A DNA stretch of 64,000 bases from CAVVGZ01 sp963841845 (GTDB lineage: Bacteria; Chloroflexota; Anaerolineae; Anaerolineales; Anaerolineaceae): positions 372,001 to 436,000 of the forward strand of contig CAWJEG010000007.1 in assembly GCA_963841845.1 (NCBI GenBank). The letters are read 5' to 3'. The position numbers were made by a program, and so were the translations under genes. The notes beneath the pieces are model-generated. The model ran no database searches, had not been told where the DNA came from, and worked only from the letters and a program-made list of their open reading frames with translations. Positions 8,863-17,748 of this stretch are shown piece by piece. Numbering within the stretch: the stretch's first letter is position 1; every line of letters begins with the position of its first letter.

Positions 8863-8966
8863 AAGTCCTTGAGATTAGCCGAAGGTTTACGCAAGCAGAC
8901 AGCGGGGCGGGAACCTGAGATTCAACCATGAAGTCCTTGAGATAAGAGTAAGTTTTACGTAACAAT
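8863..8966. repeat. Imperfect direct repeat, 68-bp period
   Basis: AAGTCCTTGAGATTAGCCGA (8863) and AAGTCCTTGAGATAAGAGTA (8931) begin two similar segments of about 36 bp that both run into a GKTTTACG block. A shorter AATCCTTGAG occurs at 8839 inside the start of the broken membrane gene. The spacer 8857-9109 contains no other recognisable feature. Confidence 0.5.
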
Positions 8967-9109
8967 AATTATTTTGCAAGATGGAAGCTCCCGACAATTT
9001 GCGTTAGCAGCTTGGCAGGAAGGCCAGCAAATAAAATGGAATAATTCCTCAACTAGAGGAAGTCCATTTCGGAGCGACTACCGTCAAGTTTGCTGGGGCA
9101 GCGTTTGAC

Positions 9110-10125
9110 TTACCAGAGTGACTCATAGATAAAACCAACATTTTCCTGGTTCAACTTCACGGGAATAAGCACTTCTTCAGCGCTGTGATTTGCGCTTTTC
9201 GGAAATCCTGGACTATTGGCAGACGAGGGTCGAATACATCGAAACGCATGAAATGCGCCTGGAGCTTCATAAATTTCACATTTGACACCACACTCCTTTA
9301 ACCTTTGTGCATAGTGCCACATCCTCATCATGAAAAATGTCCACTGTTCCCACCCCGATCCAGGCCTGAGGCAAACCGGTAAGGTCTTTGCGGCGTGCAG
9401 GCACAGAATACTCTGGTACATCTTCTGCCCCGCATTTCTTTCCCAGGTAGGACTCCCATCCAAACCGGTTGCTCTTTTGGTTCCATGGTATATTGTTGCT
9501 ATCATCCACATCCAGGCGGAGAACTGTCCTGTCATCTAACATTGGGTAAACAAGCAGCTGAAAAACAGGTTTAATTTCTTGCCGATCATGTGCAAGTTGA
9601 ACGAGGGCAGCTGCCAACCCGCCCCCGGCGCTTGCGCCTCCGATAGCAATGCGCTTTGTATCTATTCCTAGTCGTTGAGAATGGGATACCACCCATTTTA
9701 AAGCAGAGTAACTATTTTCCAGTCCTATCGGAAATGGATGTTTTGGGGCGTAAACGATAATCCACTGAAACAACCCTGATGCCTGTTTCGCCAGCATACT
9801 GGTTGCAGCGAACATCATCTTGTTCCGGTCTACCCATCACGTACCCGCCACCATGTAACCAGATTAATACAGGTGTTAGCGTCGCAGCTCGCTTTGGTTT
9901 ATAGATTCGCAAACGGATTTTTGTTCGATCATCCTGGCCAGGGATAAAGACATTTTCAACCAGGATACCTTCGGGAGTTTTGGGTACAGGTATCAGGTGC
10001 ATCAACCAATTAAAAAACCAGAGGTTATGGTTGCCGTAAGTTATCGCTGGGATTTTTCTTGCAATTTGTTGCAGTTCTGGATGTATATTGGAAAATTCTT
10101 TTTTCACGGCTGATGACTTTCTCAA
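9110..10125 (-). pseudogene. Alpha/beta hydrolase (HSL-type esterase) with two frameshifts
   Basis: Three minus-strand frames assemble into one hormone-sensitive-lipase-type esterase of about 335 residues. Frame one has the oxyanion motif WLHGGGYVMG and ends VVSVDYRL. Frame two resumes at APKHPFPIGLENS and carries the nucleophile elbow GGASAGGG and the acid region VDIFHDEDVAL. Frame three has CEIYEAPGAFHAF with the catalytic His. The joins fall near 9745-9755 and 9315. All catalytic elements are present, so the gene was functional until recently or the shifts are sequence errors. Such enzymes hydrolyse short acyl esters. Confidence 0.8.
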
Positions 10126-10434
10126 TGGTCTTGAATTTTATCCTTAGGATACAGGCCGCCCGATGGTTTGCGGAAGCCTCATGTGCTATGCACGGGTTAA
10201 TGGCGCTGGGGCAGGGAAAACTCGGTAAATCATACCTGTAAAACAATATGGTCAGCAAGGAGGTCAAGACTCTATTTGCCTGCACTGTGCCTCAGGCACA
10301 CTGGGAGTAGGACGGCGAAGCGGTCGATGCAAGGAAAATGCTTGCCATAGGTGCCACATAACCCCGCGATCGCCGAAGCGAACCAAAGGTGCGCACGCTG
10401 TTTTAGGCTGCGTTTGATTTCTTCAGGTATGTTC
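10126..10434. other. Noncoding spacer with repeat fragments
   Basis: No gene is supported. It contains the second copy of the 26-bp repeat (10276-10301, the other at 8225-8250) and several short GC-rich inverted segments. Open frames here are short and repeat-derived. Confidence 0.5.
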
Positions 10435-11037
10435 CTAAACCCGTAGCGAGCCGCGGAATCCCCTGGCGCCATAGTAAGAGTCCGCACCGTTGTGATACAC
10501 GAAGACATGGTCGTAGCGGCGATCGGCAAAGATGGCGCCGCCTAGTTTTCTAATTTCAGAAGGTGTTTTCAGCCAGCTCGATGTTTTCGTATCGAAATTT
10601 CCAAGTTTCTGCAGTTCCCGATATTGTTCTTCCGTTAAAATTTCGATGCCCATGGCAGCTGCCATATCCATGGCGGTATCTTTTGGTTTAAATTCTTTCC
10701 TTGACTCCAGCGCTTCCCGGTCGTAACAAACATTTCTACGGTCTTTAGGACTTTCCGCTGAACAATCATAAAAAATGGTTTCGCCCGTCTTTTTATCATA
10801 ACCAACAACATCCGGTTCTCCACCGGTTCTCTCCATTTCATAGAGCGACCACAGTTTTTCAGGATGGGCTTCCAATTTTGCTTGAACTTTAGCCCATTCA
10901 ATATCTTTATGGCGGTTCATGTTTTTCTCATAACGGGCTTTCAATGCTCTGATTAGGTCTTCACGTTGTTCTGGTGACAACTCTTTTTTATTGCTGTATA
11001 ATATTGTCCATACTTTAGAATCTCCGTTAACATTCAA
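10435..11037 (-). CDS. DUF4256 family protein
   Basis: This 200-residue protein closely matches the DUF4256 pattern as recalled. It has KARYEKNMNRHKDIEWAKVQ near residue 33, MERTGGEPDVVGYDKKTGE, IFYDCSAESPKDRRNVCYDR, and the terminal DSYYGARGFRGSLRV. It is full length and undamaged. The function of the family is unknown; members are soluble and occur sporadically in bacteria as single genes. Here it is a single-gene unit on the minus strand between spacers of more than 300 bp. Confidence 0.85.
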   Translation of the reverse strand: MNVNGDSKVWTILYSNKKELSPEQREDLIRALKARYEKNMNRHKDIEWAKVQAKLEAHPEKLWSLYEMERTGGEPDVVGYDKKTGETIFYDCSAESPKDRRNVCYDREALESRKEFKPKDTAMDMAAAMGIEILTEEQYRELQKLGNFDTKTSSWLKTPSEIRKLGGAIFADRRYDHVFVYHNGADSYYGARGFRGSLRV

Positions 11038-11401
11038 ATCTTCAATGCAGTGGCGCTCTTGAGAGCTTCCTTATTAATTATACGCACGTGCTCAACCTCG
11101 GGCAAAAGGCGGGGTGCATCCCGTTGGATTGAAAAGTTTTTCTTGTGTGAATGAAAAGCCGCTGCTTGCCTGCGCCTTTATAGCACATATAAAAATCACT
11201 TTATCCTGGGTTCGAATCCCCGGCTTGAATTAACGACCGATGGGAGTGCTGTGCATACCCGCCCTGGGATTCGGCTTGGTCCGCACCTTCGGAGTGAATG
11301 TGATCATATAATGGTCTCCGGATGGGATCAAAAATGGATCTGTGCCATAGCAAACCTGGTCTGCTCCATCGAGTTGTCAGGCAGTAGGGCATCGTCAGGA
11401 T
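11038..11401. other. Noncoding spacer with partial repeat copy E
   Basis: No gene is supported. On the minus strand the repeat core TATGCACAGCACTCCC ends at about 11241. A flank shared with the 12.2-kb copy (CGCCCTGGGATTCGG on plus, 11260-11274) adjoins it. A tRNA T-arm-like GGGTTCGAATCCC occurs at 11209-11221 but has no tRNA around it. Confidence 0.5.
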
Positions 11402-12058
11402 TCACGAAGTGGAGGAACGAATCAGGAAGGCTAGGGTTCGATCCCACGCCAGGCTCGCTGCCGCCTGGTTATAGGATTGCGGGCGGTCAGGTTCAAAAAA
11501 CCAGTGTCCAGTGTCAGTGTATCGATAGAAGGTCACCGGGCGGCCAGCACGCCGAAGGGCTGCTTCCAGCTCGTCGACGTTAGATTGCGGCTCAAACTCA
11601 TCGTCCTCGGCGAAGTGACCGAGGTAGGCCGATTTCGAGCTGTTGTTATCAACCACCCCGGTCCCGTAAAAGATGACGACGGAACGGATGTGTTCGGGAT
11701 CGGCGGTGGCGAGATCCAGCGCATAATAGGCACCCAGTGAGAAGCCGATCACTGCCAGGCAGCAGTCGGCTTGGCCAACACGTTCGTTGAGGAACAATGT
11801 TGCATTTGCGATTTCGGCTTTTGCTTGGAGGTGATTAGAGTCGAGAGCTTTGCCAAGGATTTCTGCATCGGCTATGTTGTCTGCGACTTTGCCATGATAG
11901 AGGTCTGGGGCGAAGGCGACGAAACCGGATTCGGCCAGGCGCATGCAGAATGCCTTGATTGTGTCGTTCAACCCCCACCAGGCGTGGAGAACCAATACAC
12001 CGTGACCATTGCCAGCGGGCGGGACGGCGAGAAAACCCAAAGGTCGAGGGTATGTCAT
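11402..12058 (-). CDS. Dienelactone hydrolase family protein
   Basis: This complete 218-residue alpha/beta hydrolase of the dienelactone hydrolase type starts MTYPRPLGFLAVPP and has VLVLHAWWGLNDTIKAFCMR then FVAFAPDLYHG. The nucleophile elbow is VIGFSLGAYYAL, with Ser instead of the Cys of classical ClcD-type enzymes. The acid lies in HFAEDDEFEP and the His in TDTGHWFFE. The Ser nucleophile suggests a general carboxylesterase rather than a true dienelactonase. The ATG is preceded by AAGGAG. It is a single-gene unit and undamaged. Confidence 0.8.
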   Translation of the reverse strand: MTYPRPLGFLAVPPAGNGHGVLVLHAWWGLNDTIKAFCMRLAESGFVAFAPDLYHGKVADNIADAEILGKALDSNHLQAKAEIANATLFLNERVGQADCCLAVIGFSLGAYYALDLATADPEHIRSVVIFYGTGVVDNNSSKSAYLGHFAEDDEFEPQSNVDELEAALRRAGRPVTFYRYTDTGHWFFEPDRPQSYNQAAASLAWDRTLAFLIRSSTS

Positions 12059-12425
12059 TTGGACTCCTTTATAAGGATATCAGTGAAATACATTTCCTTG
12101 CTATCCTCCTATCGCTGCGCAATGGGGACGTTACAGTAATTATAGTGACACCTGATGCGCTTGCAATATGCCCATAACAAAAAAGGTCCCCCCATCCCTG
12201 GAAGGACCAGCTCTTTTTGGGTTGGGTTGGGACGATCCCTTCGGAGATGTGCTGTGCATAACCGCCCTGGGATACGACTCAGTCCGCCCGGTAATTTCGA
12301 GAGTGTCAATCTAACGGTTTGCGTTAGCGAAGCGCGGGACTTGGTAGAAAAAAACCAAACCATAGAATCCGACTTCTGGGGCTGAATCCACGAAAGTGTG
12401 GGCGAATGCCTGCACTTGTCCGGTA
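12059..12425. repeat. Spacer carrying composite repeat copy C
   Basis: On the minus strand this spacer carries the repeat core TATGCACAGCACATCTCC with a small GAAGGGA hairpin (about 12260-12233), a short C/A-rich spacer, and then a terminator hairpin (12208-12185). Flanking it at 12273-12284 and 12378-12389 are TACGACTCAGTC and GGGGCTGAATCC, which recur in the same order at 17205-17216 and 17359-17370. There is no coding potential. Confidence 0.6.
12178..12208 (-). terminator. Minus-strand intrinsic terminator, repeat copy C
   Basis: On the minus strand GGTCCTTCCA pairs with TGGGGGGACC around a GGGA loop using two G-U pairs, followed by TTTTTTG. It lies about 220 bp downstream of the DUF4287 gene and upstream of the dienelactone hydrolase, so it separates these transcription units. 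Confidence 0.7.
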
Positions 12426-12710
12426 CTATTCTTTCTTTTTCCCGTCCAACCTCAAAACATTCGCCTCATCACGATGGACTCCATCTGACCCGACATGTTT
12501 GTCCCCAATTTCTGCGCCATTCTTGATGACATAAACAATCGCCATCGCATGACCACGGCCCAGACCGTAATCTTTATTAAGCCATGCAACGATGTCCCCA
12601 GCCTTTGTCTTCGGGTTGTCAAAGCCCTTTTCTTTTGCCATCGCAATAAAATCATTGGGGGTTTTGCCGGTTTTTTCTTCGATGTTGTCTAGATATGCTT
12701 GAAAAGACAT
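12426..12710 (-). CDS. DUF4287 domain protein
   Basis: This 94-residue protein matches DUF4287. It begins MSFQAYLDNIEEKTGKTPND and continues with a KAGDIVAWLNKDYGLGRGHA segment typical of the family, ending in a charged tail. The function is unknown; such domains occur alone or fused to DUF5655-type domains. The gene is intact, with a GGAG ribosome binding site just upstream of the ATG. Confidence 0.8.
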   Translation of the reverse strand: MSFQAYLDNIEEKTGKTPNDFIAMAKEKGFDNPKTKAGDIVAWLNKDYGLGRGHAMAIVYVIKNGAEIGDKHVGSDGVHRDEANVLRLDGKKKE

Positions 12711-12777
12711 GCTACGGCTCCTTATTGTGGATAATTTATGTGTAAAGTCGTAACGTTTATCGCCGCCGCGCTTTGAA

Positions 12778-12981
12778 TTATAGGTGATTGAGTGGCTCCG
12801 AACGCTCGTGATTAGTGTACACCTGGCCGAAGCAATCTACCAGCTCTAAAACCCAGGAAGTTGCTCGATCTAATCTGAGATACGATTCACCTGAAACATT
12901 CCTCCAATAGGAAGGAGGAAACCCATCTCCACTGGGCGCCGCCCAATAATTTGTTTCATCATAACAAATGTCGTCCGACAA
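12778..12981 (-). CDS. Possible small protein or gene fragment
   Basis: An open frame of about 67 codons beginning at a TTG reads SDDICYDETNYWAAP and then LRLDRATSWVLELVDCFG. Its composition looks protein-like, but there is no convincing ribosome binding site. The frame can be extended upstream only to a stop inside the adjacent repeat. It may be the 3' remnant of a gene cut off by the repeat element. It was not recognised. Confidence 0.3.
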   Translation of the reverse strand: MSDDICYDETNYWAAPSGDGFPPSYWRNVSGESYLRLDRATSWVLELVDCFGQVYTNHERSEPLNHL

Positions 12982-13314
12982 AAAAAGGCCATTCTGAAGG
13001 GTTTGAATCTAAAAGCGCCCTCCAACATTGGAAGGCGCTTCTTTGTTCGCAGAAATAATGGGTTTATTGTGGACCGGCAAGCACCGGCCGAAACTTACGA
13101 CCCTTTTTGGGAAGTGCTGTGCATACCCGTATATCGGACTTAACCAATTTTGAGATACGGATCATATCGTAATTTAGTGATGCATTGCTGGAAAATTCGC
13201 AGTGCTTCCCGGCTATTTTCCAACAACTGGATCACATCGATTTACGCTGTGTGATCTGGATTGTGTTCCGCTGCCGCATGGTTAAACACACATTCCGCTG
13301 CTTGCTCATTCCCG
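12982..13314. repeat. Spacer carrying composite repeat copy D
   Basis: On the minus strand it reads, in order, the core TATGCACAGCACTTCCC with an AAAAAGGG hairpin (13124-13101), a GTTTCGGCCGGTGCTTGCCG segment, a spacer, and a terminator hairpin (13040-13013). Block 13006-13097 is a diverged copy of 18656-18749, which spans the 3' end and terminator of the DUF35 gene. The remainder up to 13314 shows no gene. Confidence 0.65.
13013..13040 (-). terminator. Minus-strand terminator hairpin, repeat copy D
   Basis: AAGCGCCTTCCAA pairs with TTGGAGGGCGCTT on the minus strand (one G-U), followed by TTAGATTC. It lies downstream of the permease operon and probably ends that transcript. Confidence 0.6.
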
Positions 13315-14507
13315 TTATTTTACTGAAACCAGGGAACCGACAGCCATCAAGATGAGTGAGAGCAGTGCAGCAGCGAGCATGGTCGGATGCCCCCAACGAC
13401 CGAGTGTCCAGCCAGGGTCACTGACCGGTCCGGTTTGCCGGGCCTGCCAGTACATTGGGATCGTGATCAGGGCTACCACAATTGCGGTCGCACCGGCAGC
13501 CAGGCGCAGATACTCGAGGAACTGCCAGGCACCGACCCACAGGATCAACAGCGACGGGAGTGTGGCGAGCAGCCAGGCTGCCCTGCCTGAAATTCCGGTT
13601 CTTTCCCGGAGGATGTCTGCGAGAGCAAGTGATACCGACCAGTAACTCGTCACCAGGGCAGACAAAATGAAGAGCGAACCGGCTGTGCCCGCCCACGGCC
13701 CCATGCGTTCGGAGATACCGATGATCGCAACCTCTGTGACCCTTGTTGAAATCCCGAGCGCGATCAGAGCTATAACCGCTGTCAACACTCCGTTGATACC
13801 CAGGCCGACAAGGATTGCACGGACTGCTCCACGATGATCAGGGCCAAGGCCTTTCACGACCTGGGGTACGCTGTAGAAAGTCCATAACGCATACATGACC
13901 ATTCCATAGAGCGCCAACCATCTGTCGTTGAGCCCGACAGGCCGGGGAGTGCATTGAAGGGCAGGGAAAACGCGCCGACCCCAATCGCAACGACAAGACC
14001 AATCAGAGCGAGTGCGCCGAACCGCTCAGCAACGCCAACTGCCCTGAGACCGAAGAATACCACACCGGCCGAGACTCCATAAACGAGGACCTCGGCCAGT
14101 CGCCGGTTTATCCCTAGCAGGTTGGCCAAAATCTCTCCTGCACCTGAGATATAGGCTGCCAGGTTCGCCAGGAAAGCAATTCTCAGAAGAATGAAGACAG
14201 TCCATAGCAGCCAGCGTCCGATGCGGCCGCGCAGCACATAGATGCGCATCAACTCCACGATCTGCAGATCACGCCCGGTGCGGAACAGCACTTCGGCAAG
14301 CATGAGATGGATCAGTGAACTGGCCGCCCATGCCACTGGCAGGATGAACGCAAGACCAATAAAGCCCACCCGTTCGGTGAGGAACGGCACCGCCATGATC
14401 CCTGCACCAACACCGGCGCCAACCATTAGTGAGGTTGCTTCCCATTGTGTGAGTCGGTGTACTTCCATCCTTTCCCTCCCTTCAGCCTGTGGGCCGTCTT
14501 CGTTCAC
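13315..14507 (-). pseudogene. Amino-acid permease with a central frameshift
   Basis: Two minus-strand frames make one polytopic transporter of about 395 residues with roughly 11 membrane helices. The first frame starts with a short acidic leader, then TQWEATSLMVGAGVGAGIMA, the glycine-rich first helix typical of aromatic and neutral amino-acid permeases. It runs through SLPFNALPGLSG. One missing base near 13925 moves the reading to LNDRWLALYGMVMYALWTF, which continues to a normal C-terminus. The start overlaps the GNAT-like gene stop by 4 bp (ATGA), so the two are translationally coupled. An ATG at 14468 (MEVHRL) is an alternative start. The substrate is unknown. Confidence 0.75.
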
Positions 14508-15610
14508 AGTGTTGCAATTTCGATATAAGGGATCCGCCCATCGAACTGCTGAATTGGCGATTCTGAACAGGAGACCACGAACAGATCGCTGTGGTAGGTT
14601 ATATGGAGGTAACGCCGCACAGTGGCAAGGAGAGGATCATTATCGGACAAGCCAATCATCAGGAAGGCTTTTCCGCGCTCGTAAGCGTTGATCGCGCAGG
14701 CGGAGAGCAGGGCGCGCATCACCTTGGGATCATCATCAGCAATGCAGATACATGCCGCGAACGCAAGCTGAATTGCCTGACCCGGCGGGGTGAGTGGGCG
14801 TGCCCCGAGTACCCGGGCGACGAGATTGTATACAGGGCGCAGACGGCGCAGTGCTGGCCCATAGGCGTCGACGATATCCTGCTTATAGGCCGCCTGATCC
14901 CAGACAGCCATTACACCCACGACATCATTTCCACGGCGAGCGACCATGATATCCTGTGGTCTGAGGCCGCGCAACGTCAATCCACCTGTGAAATCTTCGA
15001 GCTTATAGGCGGGGAAAAACTGCCGGCGGGGACCCATGCGGTGCAGGAATGCGACGATCTCCTCGAGTGTTTCCGGCGAACCTGGCAGCACCTCTACGCC
15101 TGATGCGCGGTGAGCATGGAACCGGCGCAGGAGAATCGCACAGGTGGTTAACCCGCCGATATGCCGGGTATGCCAGCCGCCGGGTGGTCGCGAGCCAACC
15201 AGCAATTGACGGGCACGCGGATTTTCGCAGGCAATCACACCGAAATACAGCAGGTCAGGTGGGCTCACCTCGCGAATCCATTTTTCTCCCTGCTGGACCA
15301 GCCAAAGCCCGCGATAGGGTTGCGCTACACGGATTTGGCCAATATATCCCAGCTGCGCCTCCTGCCCGTTCAGGTAAGCCCGGTGTTCTGCGCGGCAAGC
15401 AATCCCGGCCAACTGCCCATCAGGTTGATGGCGTGCAACCAGCACATCGCATGGATCGCCCATGATGGTGGTCCCGAGGAAATAGTCCGGCTCGCGAGCA
15501 AATCGTACAGCAATCGCGCCTGGCATCGACACAGAACCAATCAAAGCACGTATATCGGGATCATCGTCCTGTGTCGCCCAACGGAGTTCGAAATTGGACT
15601 CGCTGCTCAT
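14504..15610 (-). CDS. GNAT-like N-acetyltransferase family protein
   Basis: This 368-residue protein begins with a GNAT-like domain: FELRWATQDDDPDIRALIGS, then YIGQIRVAQPYRGLWLVQQG. The latter matches the V-x-P-x-x-R/Q-G acetyl-CoA pyrophosphate-binding region. The C-terminal half may be a second, degenerate GNAT fold, so this may be a double-GNAT protein. Its start overlaps the upstream radical SAM stop by 4 bp, and its stop overlaps the permease start by 4 bp. The three genes are therefore a tightly coupled operon. The acceptor is unknown; acting on the product of the radical SAM enzyme is an inference. Confidence 0.7.
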   Translation of the reverse strand: MSSESNFELRWATQDDDPDIRALIGSVSMPGAIAVRFAREPDYFLGTTIMGDPCDVLVARHQPDGQLAGIACRAEHRAYLNGQEAQLGYIGQIRVAQPYRGLWLVQQGEKWIREVSPPDLLYFGVIACENPRARQLLVGSRPPGGWHTRHIGGLTTCAILLRRFHAHRASGVEVLPGSPETLEEIVAFLHRMGPRRQFFPAYKLEDFTGGLTLRGLRPQDIMVARRGNDVVGVMAVWDQAAYKQDIVDAYGPALRRLRPVYNLVARVLGARPLTPPGQAIQLAFAACICIADDDPKVMRALLSACAINAYERGKAFLMIGLSDNDPLLATVRRYLHITYHSDLFVVSCSESPIQQFDGRIPYIEIATL

Positions 15611-16951
15611 CGTGTCCCCAGGCGCATGCCCTGCCGCTTGAACGCCTCACGACGGAAAAGCGGATTGTAGGCACAGTAGATGGCAAAACGGAACGGTGTG
15701 GCGAGATTGGTGCGGATCCAGCACGCGTGTCGCAATCGAGGACCAACTGCTCCAGCGTCTCCGGCATGCCCAGGCAGTCTCGGTTAATTCGTCGGGTGTC
15801 ATCCGCGCCGGACGGAAAGCCGCATGGTTGAAACGGTAATCCGGGTGGAGCCACCAGCGCCCATCATAGAGCAGCCGCCCTTCGGCCTTCAAGCGTTCGT
15901 AAAACGGAGTCGATGGGTAGGGCATCAACACGTTGAAGGCGGCGAACGTGAAGTGGTTGGTGATCCCCCACTCGCAGGTTGCGAGGATGGACTCGACGGT
16001 GTCATGATCATACCCGAGCGCAAAAGCCGCCCACGTCTGCAGGTGATGATCGCGCAGCGTTGCGATCGCCTCGGCGTACCCGTCGAATGCGACAAGATTC
16101 GAAGCCTTGCGCATCTGCCGCAGGTTATCGATATTCAGGCTTTCGAAACCGATAACGTTGCCCATGCAGCCGCTCTCAACAAACAGGCGCATCATTTCGG
16201 GGTCACGGGTGTGATCGACACTGACCTGGGAGACCCAACGAACCTTGAGGGGGATCAGCGCGCGGAGGAGTTCCTTGGCCGCCTCCGGGTTGGCAATGAA
16301 ATTATCATCGACAAAGAAAAGGTCCCGACGCGACTGGGCGGCGATCTCTGCCACCACCTCGGCGACGGGCCGTGTGTAATGGCAGTGACCGAAGTACTTG
16401 CTGACCGCGCAGAACTCGCATTGGAAACGACAGCCGCGGCCAAACTGGAGCAGACTTACGGGCAGGTATTTTTTGCCGGCATACAGGTCTCGGCGCGGGA
16501 AAACACCCAGCTGGGGAACACTGCATGTGCCATTGTAGCGCGGCCGCAGTCGTCCCGCGTGTGCATCGGCAACCACCTGCGACCAGAGCGCCTCGCCATC
16601 TCCGGTGTAGACAGCATCCGCATGCTCAGCCACCTCGTCGGGAAGGAGTGTCGCGTGCATACCGCCCATCACCACTGGCACCTTCCGCGCCCGGTATTCG
16701 GCGGCGATCTCGTAGGCGCGCCGCGCGGTAAATGTTTCGACATTGATCGCCACCAGGTCGGTTGGCTCATCGTAGTCGATCTCGTCGACGCGATCATCGA
16801 ACAGGCGGCAGTCCACACCCGGCGGGGTCAGGCCTGCCAGGATACCCAGAGACAGAGGTTCCATGCGCCCTTCGTCAACGAACCGTTCGCCGTCGCCCAG
16901 GCAGCCAAGCGTCGGCTTTATGAAGGTCACCTGCATCGTACACACCTCCAC
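15607..16951 (-). CDS. B12-binding-type radical SAM enzyme, frameshifted near C-terminus
   Basis: The N-terminal part (residues 1-150) has the cobalamin-binding-like fold seen in class B radical SAM enzymes (VPVVMGGMHATLLPDEV, AVYTGDGE). The cluster motif GRGCRFQCEFCAVS places the three Cys at about 174, 178 and 181. The segment FFVDDNFIANPEAAKELLRA and the late PYPSTPFYERL are typical of these proteins. After ETAWACRR (near 15770-15715) the frame is lost. The expected ending CAYNPLFRREAFKRQGMRLG lies in another frame and ends at 15607, overlapping the GNAT ATG. At least one indel is implied. The substrate is unknown. The operon is visibly GC-richer than its surroundings. Confidence 0.8.
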
Positions 16952-17748
16952 GACGAGCGTTCTAAGCGTTTGATCTCCATACCCTGCAGACGATCCTAGG
17001 ATCGGTTTATACTTTTGCTGTAGCCTACTATAATCATAACCTTGTCACAATGAATGGATATAGCAAAATAATAATATCCACACTAATAATTTGCCATGAT
17101 TATGCCACAAAAACAAGATGCACCCCCATTACTGGTAAACGATTCATAATTACATTTGTTTCGTTCTTATCTCCATGCCTGGGTCTAAATTTTACACCGG
17201 TTCATACGACTCGGTCGGCGTGGTAGGTGTGATAGTGTTGATTTAATGGCAGGTGTAAGCCCTGTGCGTTGTTCACAGGGTACCGGTAAGCGTTGGATTT
17301 GTCTGGAAAAGTCAATAGTCGCCGAATCCGCCGCTTGTCCCGCGTCTTTGGCGGGGTTGGGGCTGAATCCCGAAAATGCTGCAGAATCCCGCCAGTCCGG
17401 TGCAAAGTACCGGAAGATCTAACCGGTACGCAGTGTTGGCTGACAATTGTTTTGCAGTACTCTGCTTACTATTAAGATAAAGATTATGAAACTTCAGAAT
17501 TCCAACGATACAATCCCCTGGACTTGATGCCTGAATATGTCTCATGGCTTTGGATGTCTGCCATGGGTTCATCTTGTGAACGGTTCCGGGGCTTGATGTC
17601 CTGTGGCTGCATGGCTCGACCCTTGGGGTGATATTTGCATATCTGTTAATAAGCCGCACGCCTTTTATTGCTGATCGGTCCGCACCTTTTAGAGGACAAA
17701 ATGTGTCACCCTGGCATTGCCTTCAGAGACCCGATACAACGCCAATAT
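16952..17748. other. Long noncoding spacer
   Basis: No gene is supported across about 800 bp. It holds the repeat landmarks TACGACTCGGTC (17205-17216) and GGGGCTGAATCC (17359-17370), shared in the same order with 12273-12389. A CCTGTG/CACAGG hairpin lies at about 17260-17280. The promoter of the radical SAM operon should lie at 16952-17100, but no clear -35/-10 pair was fixed. Confidence 0.5.

Noticed and set aside
11209..11221. tRNA T-arm-like GGGTTCGAATCCC
   Set aside because: Only four of five T-stem pairs form with the flanks. No D-arm, anticodon arm or acceptor stem is found within 80 bp upstream.
11426..11440. Second T-loop-like GGGTTCGATCCC
   Set aside because: It lies inside the intact dienelactone hydrolase coding sequence, so it is chance similarity.
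8175..13290. Integron attC sites
   Set aside because: Isolated matches to GTTRRRY and RYYYAAC occur (such as GTTGGGC near 8186 and a pair near 13140 and 13280). They are not regularly paired at attC spacing and no integrase gene is present. A HattCI search would settle it.
15824..16999. Long plus-strand open frame opposite the radical SAM gene
   Set aside because: It is an antisense shadow of a GC-rich gene. The minus-strand frame has clear family motifs.
17312..17659. Minus-strand open frame of 115 codons in the 17-kb spacer
   Set aside because: The composition is not protein-like, there is no start signal, and it runs through repeat landmarks.
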